Source: UBA668 sp043721915 (GTDB lineage Bacteria; Actinomycetota; Acidimicrobiia; Acidimicrobiales; Ilumatobacteraceae). Taken from it: a stretch of 19,881 bases of DNA. Shown in pieces: positions 1 through 7,502 of the stretch (position 1 is its first letter; every line of letters begins with the position of its first letter). The position numbers were made by a program, and so were the translations under genes. Where the stretch lies: positions 1 through 19,881 of the forward strand of contig JAYSPV010000126.1 of assembly GCA_043721915.1 (NCBI GenBank). Reading direction: 5' to 3'. The notes under the pieces are model-generated. The model saw nothing but the letters and a program-made list of their open reading frames with translations, made no database searches and was not told where the DNA came from.

Positions 1-1541
1 AGCTCTGGCGTGATGCGGTTGGCCAACGCCTTGCCCAGCTCGACGCCCCACTGGTCGAAGCTGTTGACGCCCCACACAACGCCCTGCACGAACACGATCT
101 GCTCGTACAGCGCGATCAGCTGGCCGAGCGCGTTGGGTGTCAACTGCGGCGCGAGGATCGTCGTGGTGGGCCGGTTACCAGGGAACACCCGCGCCGCGTG
201 CTGGTGAGCGGGAATCCCCTCCGCAACCACTTCCTCCAGCGTCTTGCCGAAGGCGAGCGCCTCACCCTGTGCGAACAGGTTGGCCATCAGCAGGTCGTGC
301 TGCTCGTAGAGGGCATGGTTGGGCTGCGCGAAGCCGATGAAGTCGATCGGGACCAGCCGGGTGCCCTGGTGCAGCAACTGGTAGAACGCGTGCTGCCCAT
401 TCGTGCCCGGCTCACCCCACACGATCGGGCCGGTGGTGGTGGCCACTGCGCCGCCGTCTGTGCGCACGCACTTGCCGTTGCTCTCCATGTCGAGCTGCTG
501 CAGGTAGGCGGCAAAGCGGCGCAGTTCGTGCGCGTAGGGCAGCACCGCCTTGGTCTGCGCGCCCAGCACGTTGTGGTACCAGATGCCCAGCAGCGCCATG
601 ATCATCGGCGCGTTCTGCTCCGCAGGTGCCTCGCGGAAGTGAGTATCGATCGTGTGGAAGCCGGCTAGGAAGTCGCGGAATCGATCGGGTCCGATCGAGA
701 TCATCAGCGAGAGGCCGATCGCGGAGTCGACCGAGTATCGGCCACCCACCCAGTCCCAGAAGCCGAACATGTTGCCGCCATGATCGTTGACGGTGGCGAT
801 GCCGAACTCGGCCACCTTCGCGGCGTTGGTGCTGACGGCCACGAAGTGCTGCGCGACTGCGGCGTCGCCCAGCTCGGCGGTGAGCCAACGGCGGGCCTCG
901 CCCGCATTGGTGAGCGTCTCGATGGTCGTGAACGTCTTCGAGCTGACGACGACCAGCGTGGTTGCGGGGTCGAGCCCCGACAGGTTGGTGGTGATGTCGG
1001 CCCCGTCGACGTTGCTGACGAAGCGGCAGTCCAGGCCTGGCTGACCGAAGGCCTCCGTGGCGAGGTACGCCATCGCCGGCCCGAGATCGCTGCCACCGAT
1101 GCCGATGTTGACGACGGTGCTGATCCGCTTTCCGGTGGCGCCGACCCATTCACCGCTGCGCACCTTGTGAGCGAACACGGCCATGCGATCGAGCACCTCG
1201 TGCACATCGGGGATCACGTTCTCGCCATCGACCAGCACTGTCGCGTCGGCCGGCGCGCGCAACGCGGTGTGCAGCACAGCGCGTTGCTCGGTGGTGTTCA
1301 CCGTCTCGCCAGCGAACATCGCGTCGCGGTGCGCCGCAACGCCGGCAGCACCGGCCACGGCCCGCAGCGCCGCCAGCACGCCGTCATCGATCAGGTGCTT
1401 CGAGTAGTCGATACGCAGATCGCCGGCGGTGACGACGTAGCGCTGGGCGCGCGCCGGATCAGCGGCGAACAACTCACGCAGGTGGGCGGGCGGCTCGGTG
1501 GCCTGCAGCGCCGCCCATTCGGGGGTGGTGGTGATGTCCAT
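1..1541 (-). CDS. pgi: Glucose-6-phosphate isomerase, C-terminus cut by window edge
   Basis: Interconverts glucose 6-phosphate and fructose 6-phosphate in the cytosol, linking glycolysis and the pentose phosphate pathway. The reverse-strand frame is open from ATG at 1541 to the window edge, giving 513 residues; family members have about 550, so roughly 35 are missing. Both family signatures are visible: VGGRYSVDSAIGL at residues 265-277 and the FDQWGVELGK block ending at 504. Known catalytic positions are present: Glu377 in GEPGTNGQH, His391 in LLHQG and Lys504. The SIS-fold phosphate-binding segment NIGIGGSDLGP lies at 145-155. The start was chosen because the protein aligns from there and an upstream gene ends 25 nt earlier. 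No strong ribosome binding site is seen, which fits translation within an operon behind pgl. Identification is secure. Confidence 0.97.
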   Translation of the reverse strand, partial: MDITTTPEWAALQATEPPAHLRELFAADPARAQRYVVTAGDLRIDYSKHLIDDGVLAALRAVAGAAGVAAHRDAMFAGETVNTTEQRAVLHTALRAPADATVLVDGENVIPDVHEVLDRMAVFAHKVRSGEWVGATGKRISTVVNIGIGGSDLGPAMAYLATEAFGQPGLDCRFVSNVDGADITTNLSGLDPATTLVVVSSKTFTTIETLTNAGEARRWLTAELGDAAVAQHFVAVSTNAAKVAEFGIATVNDHGGNMFGFWDWVGGRYSVDSAIGLSLMISIGPDRFRDFLAGFHTIDTHFREAPAEQNAPMIMALLGIWYHNVLGAQTKAVLPYAHELRRFAAYLQQLDMESNGKCVRTDGGAVATTTGPIVWGEPGTNGQHAFYQLLHQGTRLVPIDFIGFAQPNHALYEQHDLLMANLFAQGEALAFGKTLEEVVAEGIPAHQHAARVFPGNRPTTTILAPQLTPNALGQLIALYEQIVFVQGVVWGVNSFDQWGVELGKALANRITPE

Positions 1542-1566
1542 GTGCCAGCCGACGCTACTCGGCTGT

Positions 1567-2235
1567 CTACAGGCTCGCGTGGGGAAGCTCCGCCGCTGCA
1601 GCGACGTCGATCACGACCACGGTGTCGCGACGGCGCACCCGCTGGATGGGCAACGAGCGATCCTCCAACAACCACCGGCGCATCGGGGCGGCCTTGGCCG
1701 CTCCGGGCGCCAGCACGAGCCGGTGCCGGGCGGCGTTGACCACTGGCGGCGTGAGGGTCATCCGCACGTACCCGTTGTACAGCGAGCACATCGCAACAGG
1801 CTCACCGCTGTCGATCACCGCATCGCCCGGGGGCCACGACGCGGTATGGCCGTCGTCACCCATGCCGAGGTGCACGACGTCGAAGCGTTCGGGCAGCCCG
1901 CTGGCGTATCGCCGTGCCGCGGCCCGCAGATCGCGGGCGGTCACGCCCATCAGGTGGATGCGCTTGGCCGGCAGCGGCAGCGCTGCGAGCAGCAGTGCGT
2001 TGCGCGCCGGATCGGCGTCGGGGGCCACCCGTTCGTCCACCTGCCACACCTCGAGCGCGTGCCAGGGAACCTCCATGGATGCGAGCGCCGCGAACATCAA
2101 CGCAGGCGTGCTGCCGCCGCTGACAGCCAGCGAGGCAGCGCCTCGCCGCCGCAACGCGTTGCGCAACTGACTGGCCAGCCAGGCGGCAGCATCAGCTGCG
2201 GCATCGGCGGCGGAGTCGGCAACATGGATGTCCAC
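1567..2235 (-). CDS. pgl: 6-phosphogluconolactonase
   Basis: Hydrolyses 6-phosphogluconolactone to 6-phosphogluconate, the second step of the oxidative pentose phosphate pathway; NagB/SIS-like fold (DevB type). Visible family blocks are AVSGGSTP near residues 37-44, WQVDERV, and LGMGDDGHTAS. The usual SLFPG after that last block reads SWPPG, a mild divergence. From the GTG at 2235 the protein is 222 aa, slightly short for the family (about 230-260). The frame stays open to an ATG at 2322, but that extension lies inside a hairpin and is not family-like, so I prefer the GTG just before VDIHVADS. The TAG stop is 25 nt upstream of the pgi ATG on the same strand, so the two genes very likely form an operon. 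The exact start is less certain than the function. Confidence 0.93.
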   Translation of the reverse strand: MDIHVADSAADAAADAAAWLASQLRNALRRRGAASLAVSGGSTPALMFAALASMEVPWHALEVWQVDERVAPDADPARNALLLAALPLPAKRIHLMGVTARDLRAAARRYASGLPERFDVVHLGMGDDGHTASWPPGDAVIDSGEPVAMCSLYNGYVRMTLTPPVVNAARHRLVLAPGAAKAAPMRRWLLEDRSLPIQRVRRRDTVVVIDVAAAAELPHASL

Positions 2236-2293
2236 TCCCCGAGCCTGCCAGATCCACGGCCGGCTCGGCTGCAACCTGGCCGCCGCTCCCGTA

Positions 2294-2344
2294 CACGCTT
2301 TGGCGTTGAAGTGCGGTATCACCGCATCTCAGCGCCAAAGCGTG
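2294..2344. repeat. Near-perfect 24-bp hairpin with 3-nt loop
   Basis: Left arm 2294-2317 (begins CACGCTTTGGCG, ends TGCGGT), loop ATC at 2318-2320, right arm 2321-2344 (ACCGCA ... CGCCAAAGCGTG). Of 24 positions, 21 are Watson-Crick pairs, two are G-U pairs in a plus-strand transcript, and one is an A-C mismatch. Read from the minus strand the two G-U pairs become A-C, so the plus-strand RNA is the more stable fold. It sits 59 nt upstream of the pgl start, in a gene-poor gap, and has no T-tract. It could be a dispersed palindromic (REP-like) element, a terminator, or a 5' UTR structure of pgl. Confidence 0.85.
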
Positions 2345-2488
2345 ATCGGGTTCGATTCGTCGCTCAGAGGTGAACGGGGCGGAGGAACTCGACGACCGGC
2401 GCCGTGAGCGCGTTGCACTAGGCCTCGGTGTCGGCTCGCATCACGGCCATGCTGTAGTCGCCGGTGGGTCCCAGTCGCTTTCCCCATG

Positions 2489-2761
2489 GCCGCAGCGCAG
2501 CAGCGCATCGGCCGCAGGCGTGAGCCGCGGCTGCACGGCCGTCGGCTTCGGACCGTTACCCCCGCCCATCATGTCGTCACCATCGATCGGCCGGGGGTTC
2601 GTAATGCGTTGCGCTTCCAGAGCTACGACGAACTCGAGCAGGCGGTGCGCTCGACGACCGCGCGCTGCCTGGTGATCACGGGCGCCGATCCCGCGTTCTG
2701 CAGCGGTGACGACGTGCGCGACATCCACGTCGCCGACCCGCTCCACCCGCACGTCTGCCAT
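2489..2761 (-). pseudogene. Truncated enoyl-CoA hydratase/crotonase with an internal inverted segment
   Basis: The gene starts at ATG 2761, preceded by a strong ribosome binding site (GAGGAGG, complement of 2767-2773, 6 nt upstream). Residues 1-19 read MADVRVERVGDVDVAHVVT, a typical crotonase opening. The expected next blocks (IDRPGVRNAL, CLVITGADPAFCS) are not on this strand; they are encoded on the plus strand at 2582-2704. The minus frame then resumes with GDDMMGGGNG and PRLTPAADALL, which are the next crotonase blocks. Restoring the 123-nt segment gives one continuous frame without a shift. Homology stops near 2489, so about two thirds of the domain, including the second oxyanion-hole region, is missing. 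The frame runs on to 2441 without family likeness. A different minus frame ends at 2418 with GKRLGPTGDYSMAVMRAD followed by TEA and a stop, unrecognised. No working enzyme is expected. Confidence 0.75.
2570..2716. repeat. Inverted repeats bounding the flipped crotonase segment
   Basis: CATGTCGTCACC at 2570-2581 and GGTGACGACGTG at 2705-2716 are inverted copies matching at 11 of 12 positions. They enclose exactly 123 nt (2582-2704, 41 codons). This enclosed segment is the part of the crotonase pseudogene that reads on the wrong strand. The repeats are themselves coding (HVVT on one side, GDD on the other), so recombination between them preserves frame in both orientations. Confidence 0.75.
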
Positions 2762-2793
2762 CGCTGCCTCCTCGCCACGTACTGTAGGAACCC

Positions 2794-3915
2794 GTGACCA
2801 CGCTGCCCGAAACCGGACTCGACGCCCTTGCCAACCACATTCGGCGGGAGATCGATTCGGGGAAGATCTCGGCAGCTCAGGTCGCCATCGGGCTCGACGG
2901 CAAGGTCGTCCACCATCAGGCGTTCGGCACTGCCACCGAGGCCGATCGGTTCGTCATCTTCTCGGCCACCAAGACGCTGGTGGCGATGGCGCTGCTGCCC
3001 CACTTCGCCGACGGCTCGCTGGATCTCACCACGCCCATCGCCCACTACCTGCCCGAGTTCGGCCACCACGGCAAGGCCGACGTGACCGTGCTGCAGTTGC
3101 TGACCATGCAGGGCGGCTTCCCGCAGGCGCCACTCGACCCGGACCAGTGGGGCTCCAGCGAGGGCCGGCGCGCAGCCTTTGCCGAGTGGACGCTGGACTA
3201 TCCGGCCGGCTCGCAGACCGAGTACCACCCGGTCTCGGCCCACTGGGTGATCGCCGAACTGCTGGAGACACTCAACGGGCGCAGCTACCTCGACGTGGTG
3301 CACGAGCGTGTCGTCCAGCCAGCAGGCGTCGGCCGGTTGCTCGGCCCGGAGGCCGTGGGGCCCGAACAGCCGCCCGTCGTCACCGTGCGCGCAGTTGGCG
3401 AGTACCCCACGGATCTCGACGACCTCGCCGCCACCTACGGCCGAGCGGATCTGGTGCCGATCGCGAGCATCGGCCCCGAGGCACTGCTGTTGATGAACGA
3501 TCCGCTCGCACAGGCGGCCGGTGTGCCTGGTGGCGGCGCGATCGCAACGGCTGCCGACATTGCCGCGATCTACCAGCACTTCCTGCACAACTTCGGTGGC
3601 GCCCTCCCCGACGACTGGCTCGACGACGCACGCGGCACGATCCGCAACGGCAGCGTCAGCGCCACCGATTCGGTGCCGGCGAACCGCACGATCGCGGCCT
3701 ACCTGTCGGGCAACGACGGCTACCACCTGCACCGCTGGATGCCTGCGGCACCACGGGCGTTCGGCCACGCAGGAGCCGGCGGCCAGCTGTGCTGGGCGGA
3801 CCCCGACAGCGGGCTCAGCCTGTCGTTCCTGCACGACACGTTGCACCAGGACCCACGAGTGGAGTTCCACCGTGCTGCGGATCTCAACGACCTCGTGCTC
3901 GCCCTCGTTCGCTGA
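2794..3915 (+). CDS. Serine hydrolase, beta-lactamase/family VIII esterase fold
   Basis: A 373-aa protein of the class C beta-lactamase/penicillin-binding-protein-like family, probably an esterase or amidase rather than an antibiotic-resistance enzyme. The SxxK nucleophile motif is S57-A-T-K60. The second motif is Y144-H-P where true beta-lactamases have Y-x-N. The third element is H325-A-G in FGHAGAGG, in place of KTG. No signal peptide is seen, so a cytosolic location is likely. The GTG start has AGGA about 5 nt upstream. Only 32 nt separate it from the divergent start of the crotonase pseudogene. It is followed after 15 nt by rarD on the same strand, so co-transcription is likely. The substrate cannot be inferred. 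Confidence 0.88.
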   Translation: MTTLPETGLDALANHIRREIDSGKISAAQVAIGLDGKVVHHQAFGTATEADRFVIFSATKTLVAMALLPHFADGSLDLTTPIAHYLPEFGHHGKADVTVLQLLTMQGGFPQAPLDPDQWGSSEGRRAAFAEWTLDYPAGSQTEYHPVSAHWVIAELLETLNGRSYLDVVHERVVQPAGVGRLLGPEAVGPEQPPVVTVRAVGEYPTDLDDLAATYGRADLVPIASIGPEALLLMNDPLAQAAGVPGGGAIATAADIAAIYQHFLHNFGGALPDDWLDDARGTIRNGSVSATDSVPANRTIAAYLSGNDGYHLHRWMPAAPRAFGHAGAGGQLCWADPDSGLSLSFLHDTLHQDPRVEFHRAADLNDLVLALVR

Positions 3916-3930
3916 TCCCAACGGCCAACG

Positions 3931-4854
3931 ATGACCAACTCGCGACCGTCCTCGCCCGCGGCGGCGCACCACGAACAACGCGCCGGCATCATCGCCGGCT
4001 TCAGCGCGTACGTCGTATGGGGCCTGCTGACGATCTACTGGAAGCAGCTGCGCGAGTTCGACGCCTTCGAGCTGATCGGTTGGCGGATCACGGCTTCCGC
4101 TGTCGTGATGGCCGGAGTGCTCACGTACACGAAGGGTTGGCAGCGACTGCGATCGCTGCTGGCCGATCGTGCCGTTCTCGCACGTGTGGCCGCGGCGGCG
4201 CTCTTGCTCACCGTCAACTGGACGTCCTACGTCTGGGCCGTCGTGCACGAGCACGTGCTCGAGACCGCCCTCGGCTACTTCATCGCGCCACTGGGCACGG
4301 TGATGGTGGGCGTCCTGGTGCTGCACGAGCCGCTGCGTGTCGCACAGAAGGCAGCGCTCGCCCTCGCCGCCGCGGCCGTCGTCGTCCTGACGTTCTCCTA
4401 CGGGCGCGTGCCGTGGCTGGCACTCGCGATCGCCGTCTCGTGGACGATCTACGGCTACCTCAAGAAGCACGTCCCGCTGACGCCGATCGAGAGCATGGCG
4501 GCGGAATCGTTCATCCTGGTGGTCCCGGCTCTTGCACTCGCAATTGCACTGGCCGGCGGTAGCGGCAGCCTCCCCAACAGCGCCTCGGGCGGCGAGCTCG
4601 CCTATGCGGCGCTCACCGGTTTCGCCACCGTCGGCCCGCTGATCCTGTTCGCCTATGCGGCCCAGCGAGTGCCGCTGACGATCATCGGGCCGATGCAGTA
4701 CATCGTGCCCTCGATGAACTTCCTGATCGGCTGGCTGCTATACCACGAGCAACTCGACGCCACGAAGCTCTTCGGCTTCGCGCTGGTATGGACCGGACTC
4801 GTCATCTTCACCGCCGACTCCATCCGTCGGGCGCGACGCGCACGGGCGAACTGA
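3931..4854 (+). CDS. rarD: EamA/RarD family permease
   Basis: A 307-aa inner-membrane protein of the drug/metabolite transporter superfamily, RarD subgroup. The N-terminal block GIIAGFSAYVVWGLLTIYWK and the following ELIGWRI are characteristic of RarD. About ten hydrophobic segments are spread over the length in two EamA repeats, including LALAIAVSWTIYGYLKK and GPMQYIVPSMNFLIGWLLYHE. A basic tail (RRARRARAN) ends the protein, consistent with a cytosolic C-terminus. It starts 15 nt after the serine hydrolase stop. The E. coli protein is associated with chloramphenicol sensitivity, but the native substrate is unknown. A strong hairpin follows the stop. Confidence 0.92.
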   Translation: MTNSRPSSPAAAHHEQRAGIIAGFSAYVVWGLLTIYWKQLREFDAFELIGWRITASAVVMAGVLTYTKGWQRLRSLLADRAVLARVAAAALLLTVNWTSYVWAVVHEHVLETALGYFIAPLGTVMVGVLVLHEPLRVAQKAALALAAAAVVVLTFSYGRVPWLALAIAVSWTIYGYLKKHVPLTPIESMAAESFILVVPALALAIALAGGSGSLPNSASGGELAYAALTGFATVGPLILFAYAAQRVPLTIIGPMQYIVPSMNFLIGWLLYHEQLDATKLFGFALVWTGLVIFTADSIRRARRARAN

Positions 4855-4867
4855 ACCCCAACGCGCA

Positions 4868-4896
4868 AGCGGCCCGCCCCCAAGGGGCGGGCCGCT
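4868..4896. terminator. Bidirectional terminator hairpin between rarD and the liv operon
   Basis: Perfect 13-bp GC-rich stem, 4868-4880 (AGCGGCCCGCCCC) with 4884-4896, and loop CAA at 4881-4883. It lies 14 nt after the rarD stop and 26 nt past the end of the substrate-binding protein gene on the other strand, so it can serve both convergent units. There is no T-tract, as is common for high-GC actinobacterial terminators. Confidence 0.85.
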
Positions 4897-4921
4897 CAAC
4901 AGCTCGGCGAACCGAGTGCGA

Positions 4922-6322
4922 TCAGCTCTCGAACTCGGTGATCAGCTCACCGATGTTCGTGAACGTCTTCGCCGTGGCGTCGTACTGCAGCACCTGCAGC
5001 GACTCGGCGAGGAACGGATCTTCCTCACCGATCGACTTGAACACCACACCGTCACGGGCGAGCGACGGGGTGAAGGTGAAGTTGCGGGCGGCATTGATGA
5101 TCGAGGCCCGGGTCAGGCCCTCGGGCGACTCCATCGCCTGCTTGATGATCGCCACGGTGGTCTCTGCGACGGTCCAGCCGGCAGATGCGGTCGAGGCGAT
5201 GTCCGACTTGCCAATGCTGGCCATGTAGTCGACGTAGGTCTTCACCGACGGCACCGCGGCATTCGCCGGATCGGTGATGTCGGTGAGGTTGTTCGACGTG
5301 TAGATGCCATCAGCAGCTGCACCGGCGACACCGAGGATCAGGCTGCTGGCGCAGGTGTTGGTGATGAACGTGGCCGGAGCCCAGCCGGCGCTCTGCGCCT
5401 TCTTCTCGGCGAGGGCGCCGAGGAAGGTGACGCAGCCGATGCCCAGCGGCACGGCCATGATCACGTCCGGGGCCTTGTCGGCGATGCTGGTGATCTGCGA
5501 GGCGGGCGGCGCAGTGTCCGTTGCCTCGATGGTCTGCTCGTCGACGATCTCCAGGCCGTAGTCACCGGCCAGTTCCTTGAACGCATCCGCGTAGACCTGG
5601 CCGAACTCGCTGTTCACGTAGAACAGGGCGACAGTGGCGCCCTCTGGGTACAGCTCGGCGATCTGCTTCGCGTACACCTTCGACTCGGTGCCGTAGGGCA
5701 CGAGCTCGCCGGTGGTCCACGGGTACTCGGCGACTTCGCCCCAGGCCGGCGAGCCGGTCAGGCTGCTGAGCTGCGGGATGCACTCTTCATTGAGGGTGGC
5801 GCGCACAGCGAGGTTGTTCGGCGAACCGATGATGCCCGAGAACACGTCGGCACCATTGTCGATCGCAGCCGAGACGGCGCCGGGGGTGAGGTCCTTGCTG
5901 TACTGGTCGTCCTCGACCGAGGGATTGATGGTGATGTCGCCGAGGATGCCCTGCTCGTTGGCGTAGTCCATGTAGGCCAGCCAGCCGTCCTTCACCGGGG
6001 CAAAGGCCTCGTCGGCCGACGAGTCGCCGGTGAGCGGCATCACCGAGGCAATGTTGATCGTGCCTTCGATGAGGGCGTTGGCGGCATCGGGATCGATGCA
6101 GTCATCAGTGTTGACGGCCCAGCCGGCGGGGGCCGGCTCGGTGGTCTCGGTCACAGCAGTGTCGCCGGTGGTGACCTCGGTCGTGTCGCCGGTGGTGACC
6201 TCCGTGGTGTCGCCGGTGGTGGCAGCGGTGGTGCTGTCCGACTTCTTGTCGTCGCTGCAAGCAGCGATCATCAGTGCGCCGACGGTGAATGCCGCCAGCA
6301 TCCGTGCAGACGTACGTCGCAT
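4922..6322 (-). CDS. ABC importer substrate-binding lipoprotein (LivK/Peripla_BP_6 type)
   Basis: A 466-aa extracytoplasmic binding protein for a branched-chain-amino-acid-type importer. Residues 1-21 form a lipoprotein signal peptide (MRRTSARM, then a hydrophobic run) ending in the lipobox I-A-A-C22. Residues about 25-65 are a Thr/Asp/Glu-rich linker with repeated GDTTEVTT, probably a flexible tether from the lipid anchor. The ligand-binding fold follows, opening with INIASVMPLTGDSS, with SPNNLAVRATLNEECIP and NSEFGQVYADAFKELA further on. The ribosome binding site GGGAGAGG lies just before ATG 6322. It is the last gene of the operon, 31 nt after livM. The ligand may be an amino acid, an amide or another small compound; sequence alone does not decide. 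Confidence 0.92.
   Translation of the reverse strand: MRRTSARMLAAFTVGALMIAACSDDKKSDSTTAATTGDTTEVTTGDTTEVTTGDTAVTETTEPAPAGWAVNTDDCIDPDAANALIEGTINIASVMPLTGDSSADEAFAPVKDGWLAYMDYANEQGILGDITINPSVEDDQYSKDLTPGAVSAAIDNGADVFSGIIGSPNNLAVRATLNEECIPQLSSLTGSPAWGEVAEYPWTTGELVPYGTESKVYAKQIAELYPEGATVALFYVNSEFGQVYADAFKELAGDYGLEIVDEQTIEATDTAPPASQITSIADKAPDVIMAVPLGIGCVTFLGALAEKKAQSAGWAPATFITNTCASSLILGVAGAAADGIYTSNNLTDITDPANAAVPSVKTYVDYMASIGKSDIASTASAGWTVAETTVAIIKQAMESPEGLTRASIINAARNFTFTPSLARDGVVFKSIGEEDPFLAESLQVLQYDATAKTFTNIGELITEFES
6161..6232. repeat. Three 24-bp tandem repeats in the lipoprotein linker
   Basis: Units at 6161-6184, 6185-6208 and 6209-6232 each begin GTCGCCGGTGGTG. The first two differ at only two positions and the third is more diverged. 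On the coding strand they encode GDTTEVTT-type octapeptides. The copy number may vary between strains without disturbing the frame. Confidence 0.85.
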
Positions 6323-6353
6323 GGTGCCTCTCCCTCAGTTGGTAGTTGTGCCG

Positions 6354-7502
6354 TCAGCCCTCTTGAGGGGCCACGAACGGTGGGGAAATGGTACCGCCAC
6401 CGGCCGCCTTGGGCACAACCTTGACCACCCGAACCGATTGCTGGCGCCAGAACCCGACGATACCCAACGGCGCGACGAACATCAGGACGATCAAGGCCGA
6501 GGCGAAGATGCCACCACCGGGCGCGGTCTTGGCCCAGCTGAACACGGGCCGGAAGAGCCCTGGGATCTTGTCGGGTTCGGTCCAGTCACCCGTCTTCTCG
6601 GTGATCAACTGATAGATCGCAGCACCGATGATCGGGCCCCACAGCGAGCCTGCGCCGCCGACCACCATGATCACCAGGAAGGTGATGCCACCGCTCACCG
6701 TGAGCAGCGCGGTGTCGGGTGTGACGGTGCCCGTGCGGATGGCGGAGAGACAGCCGGGCAGCGCGCACATCGCCGCCGACAGCCCGAAGACTATGCCCTT
6801 GGTCACCGCCAGGTTCACACCCATCACCGCCGCTGCGGTGCTGTTGTCGCGCACGGCGATCAACGAGCGCCCCATGCGGCTCTTCACCACACCACGGCAG
6901 ATGAGGTAGACGATGACCACGATGACGAGCCCGACCCAGTAGTAGAACGGCTTCACGTTCTGGCCGCGCAGGTTGCCCCACGGGTTCCACCCGAAAATCT
7001 CGTAGGTGCGGTTGTTCTTGGTGAACTTGAAACCGGTGTCGTTGAGGCCCTTTGCTCCACCGGTGAGCCAGGACAGCTTCTTCCACTTGATGACCTGCGG
7101 GAACACGAGGCCGAGCGCGAGCGTGACGAGCGCCAGGTACACGCCCTTAATCCGCAGTGCCGGCAGTGAGACGAGCACACCCACGACGAAGGCCAGCACG
7201 AACGCGACCGGCATGGTGAGGAACGGGCTCCACTGCCAGCGGGTGACCATCACCGCGGTGGTGTAGGTGCCGAGACCGAAGAACGCGGAATGCCCGAGCG
7301 AGATCTGCCCGCCGTAGCCCAGCAGCAGGTTCAGCGAGAGCGCTGCAGCCATCAGGGTGAAGGCCGTGGTGCAGGTCTCGATCAGGCTGTCGCTCCCACT
7401 GGTGGGGATCCAGAGCAGCGCGTACCCGAGGGCCACTGCGGTGACCAAGCGAAGCGCCCAGCTGGCCGGGCCGCCTGACTTGATGGTGAACAACGACTTC
7501 AT
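6354..7502 (-). CDS. livM: Branched-chain amino acid ABC importer, permease LivM
   Basis: A 382-aa membrane permease of the LivH/LivM family, forming the channel with LivH and driven by LivG and LivF. Family blocks are visible: LNLLLGYGGQISLGHSAFFGLGTY near residues 60-80, GVYLALVTLALG, LTGGAKGL, and VGGAGSLWGPIIGAAIY. Between LTGGAKGL and the next membrane segment is a polar loop with KNNRTYEIFGWNP, probably exposed. The start is ATG 7502, which overlaps the livH stop by four bases (ATGA), supporting coupling. The frame extends upstream to 7607, but that part is antisense-like and lies within livH. The last 20 residues are a non-membrane tail rich in Gly and Pro. Confidence 0.95.
   Translation of the reverse strand: MKSLFTIKSGGPASWALRLVTAVALGYALLWIPTSGSDSLIETCTTAFTLMAAALSLNLLLGYGGQISLGHSAFFGLGTYTTAVMVTRWQWSPFLTMPVAFVLAFVVGVLVSLPALRIKGVYLALVTLALGLVFPQVIKWKKLSWLTGGAKGLNDTGFKFTKNNRTYEIFGWNPWGNLRGQNVKPFYYWVGLVIVVIVYLICRGVVKSRMGRSLIAVRDNSTAAAVMGVNLAVTKGIVFGLSAAMCALPGCLSAIRTGTVTPDTALLTVSGGITFLVIMVVGGAGSLWGPIIGAAIYQLITEKTGDWTEPDKIPGLFRPVFSWAKTAPGGGIFASALIVLMFVAPLGIVGFWRQQSVRVVKVVPKAAGGGTISPPFVAPQEG

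Noticed and set aside
2346..2366. GGTTCGATTC, resembling a tRNA T-loop
   Set aside because: The flanking bases do not pair as a T-stem and no acceptor or anticodon arm can be built around it.
2486..2797. Plus-strand open frame overlapping the serine hydrolase GTG by four bases, with crotonase likeness
   Set aside because: Only 2582-2704 is crotonase-like in this direction; the flanks are antisense to the real gene start and its continuation. The overlap is coincidental, and the inversion explains the likeness.
2623..4470. 615-codon minus-strand open frame
   Set aside because: Antisense to the well-supported serine hydrolase and rarD genes. Its translation is rich in Arg, His and Val with no family motif, typical of high-GC shadow frames.
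4916..6424. 502-codon plus-strand open frame
   Set aside because: Antisense to the substrate-binding lipoprotein, which has a signal peptide, lipobox and family motifs.
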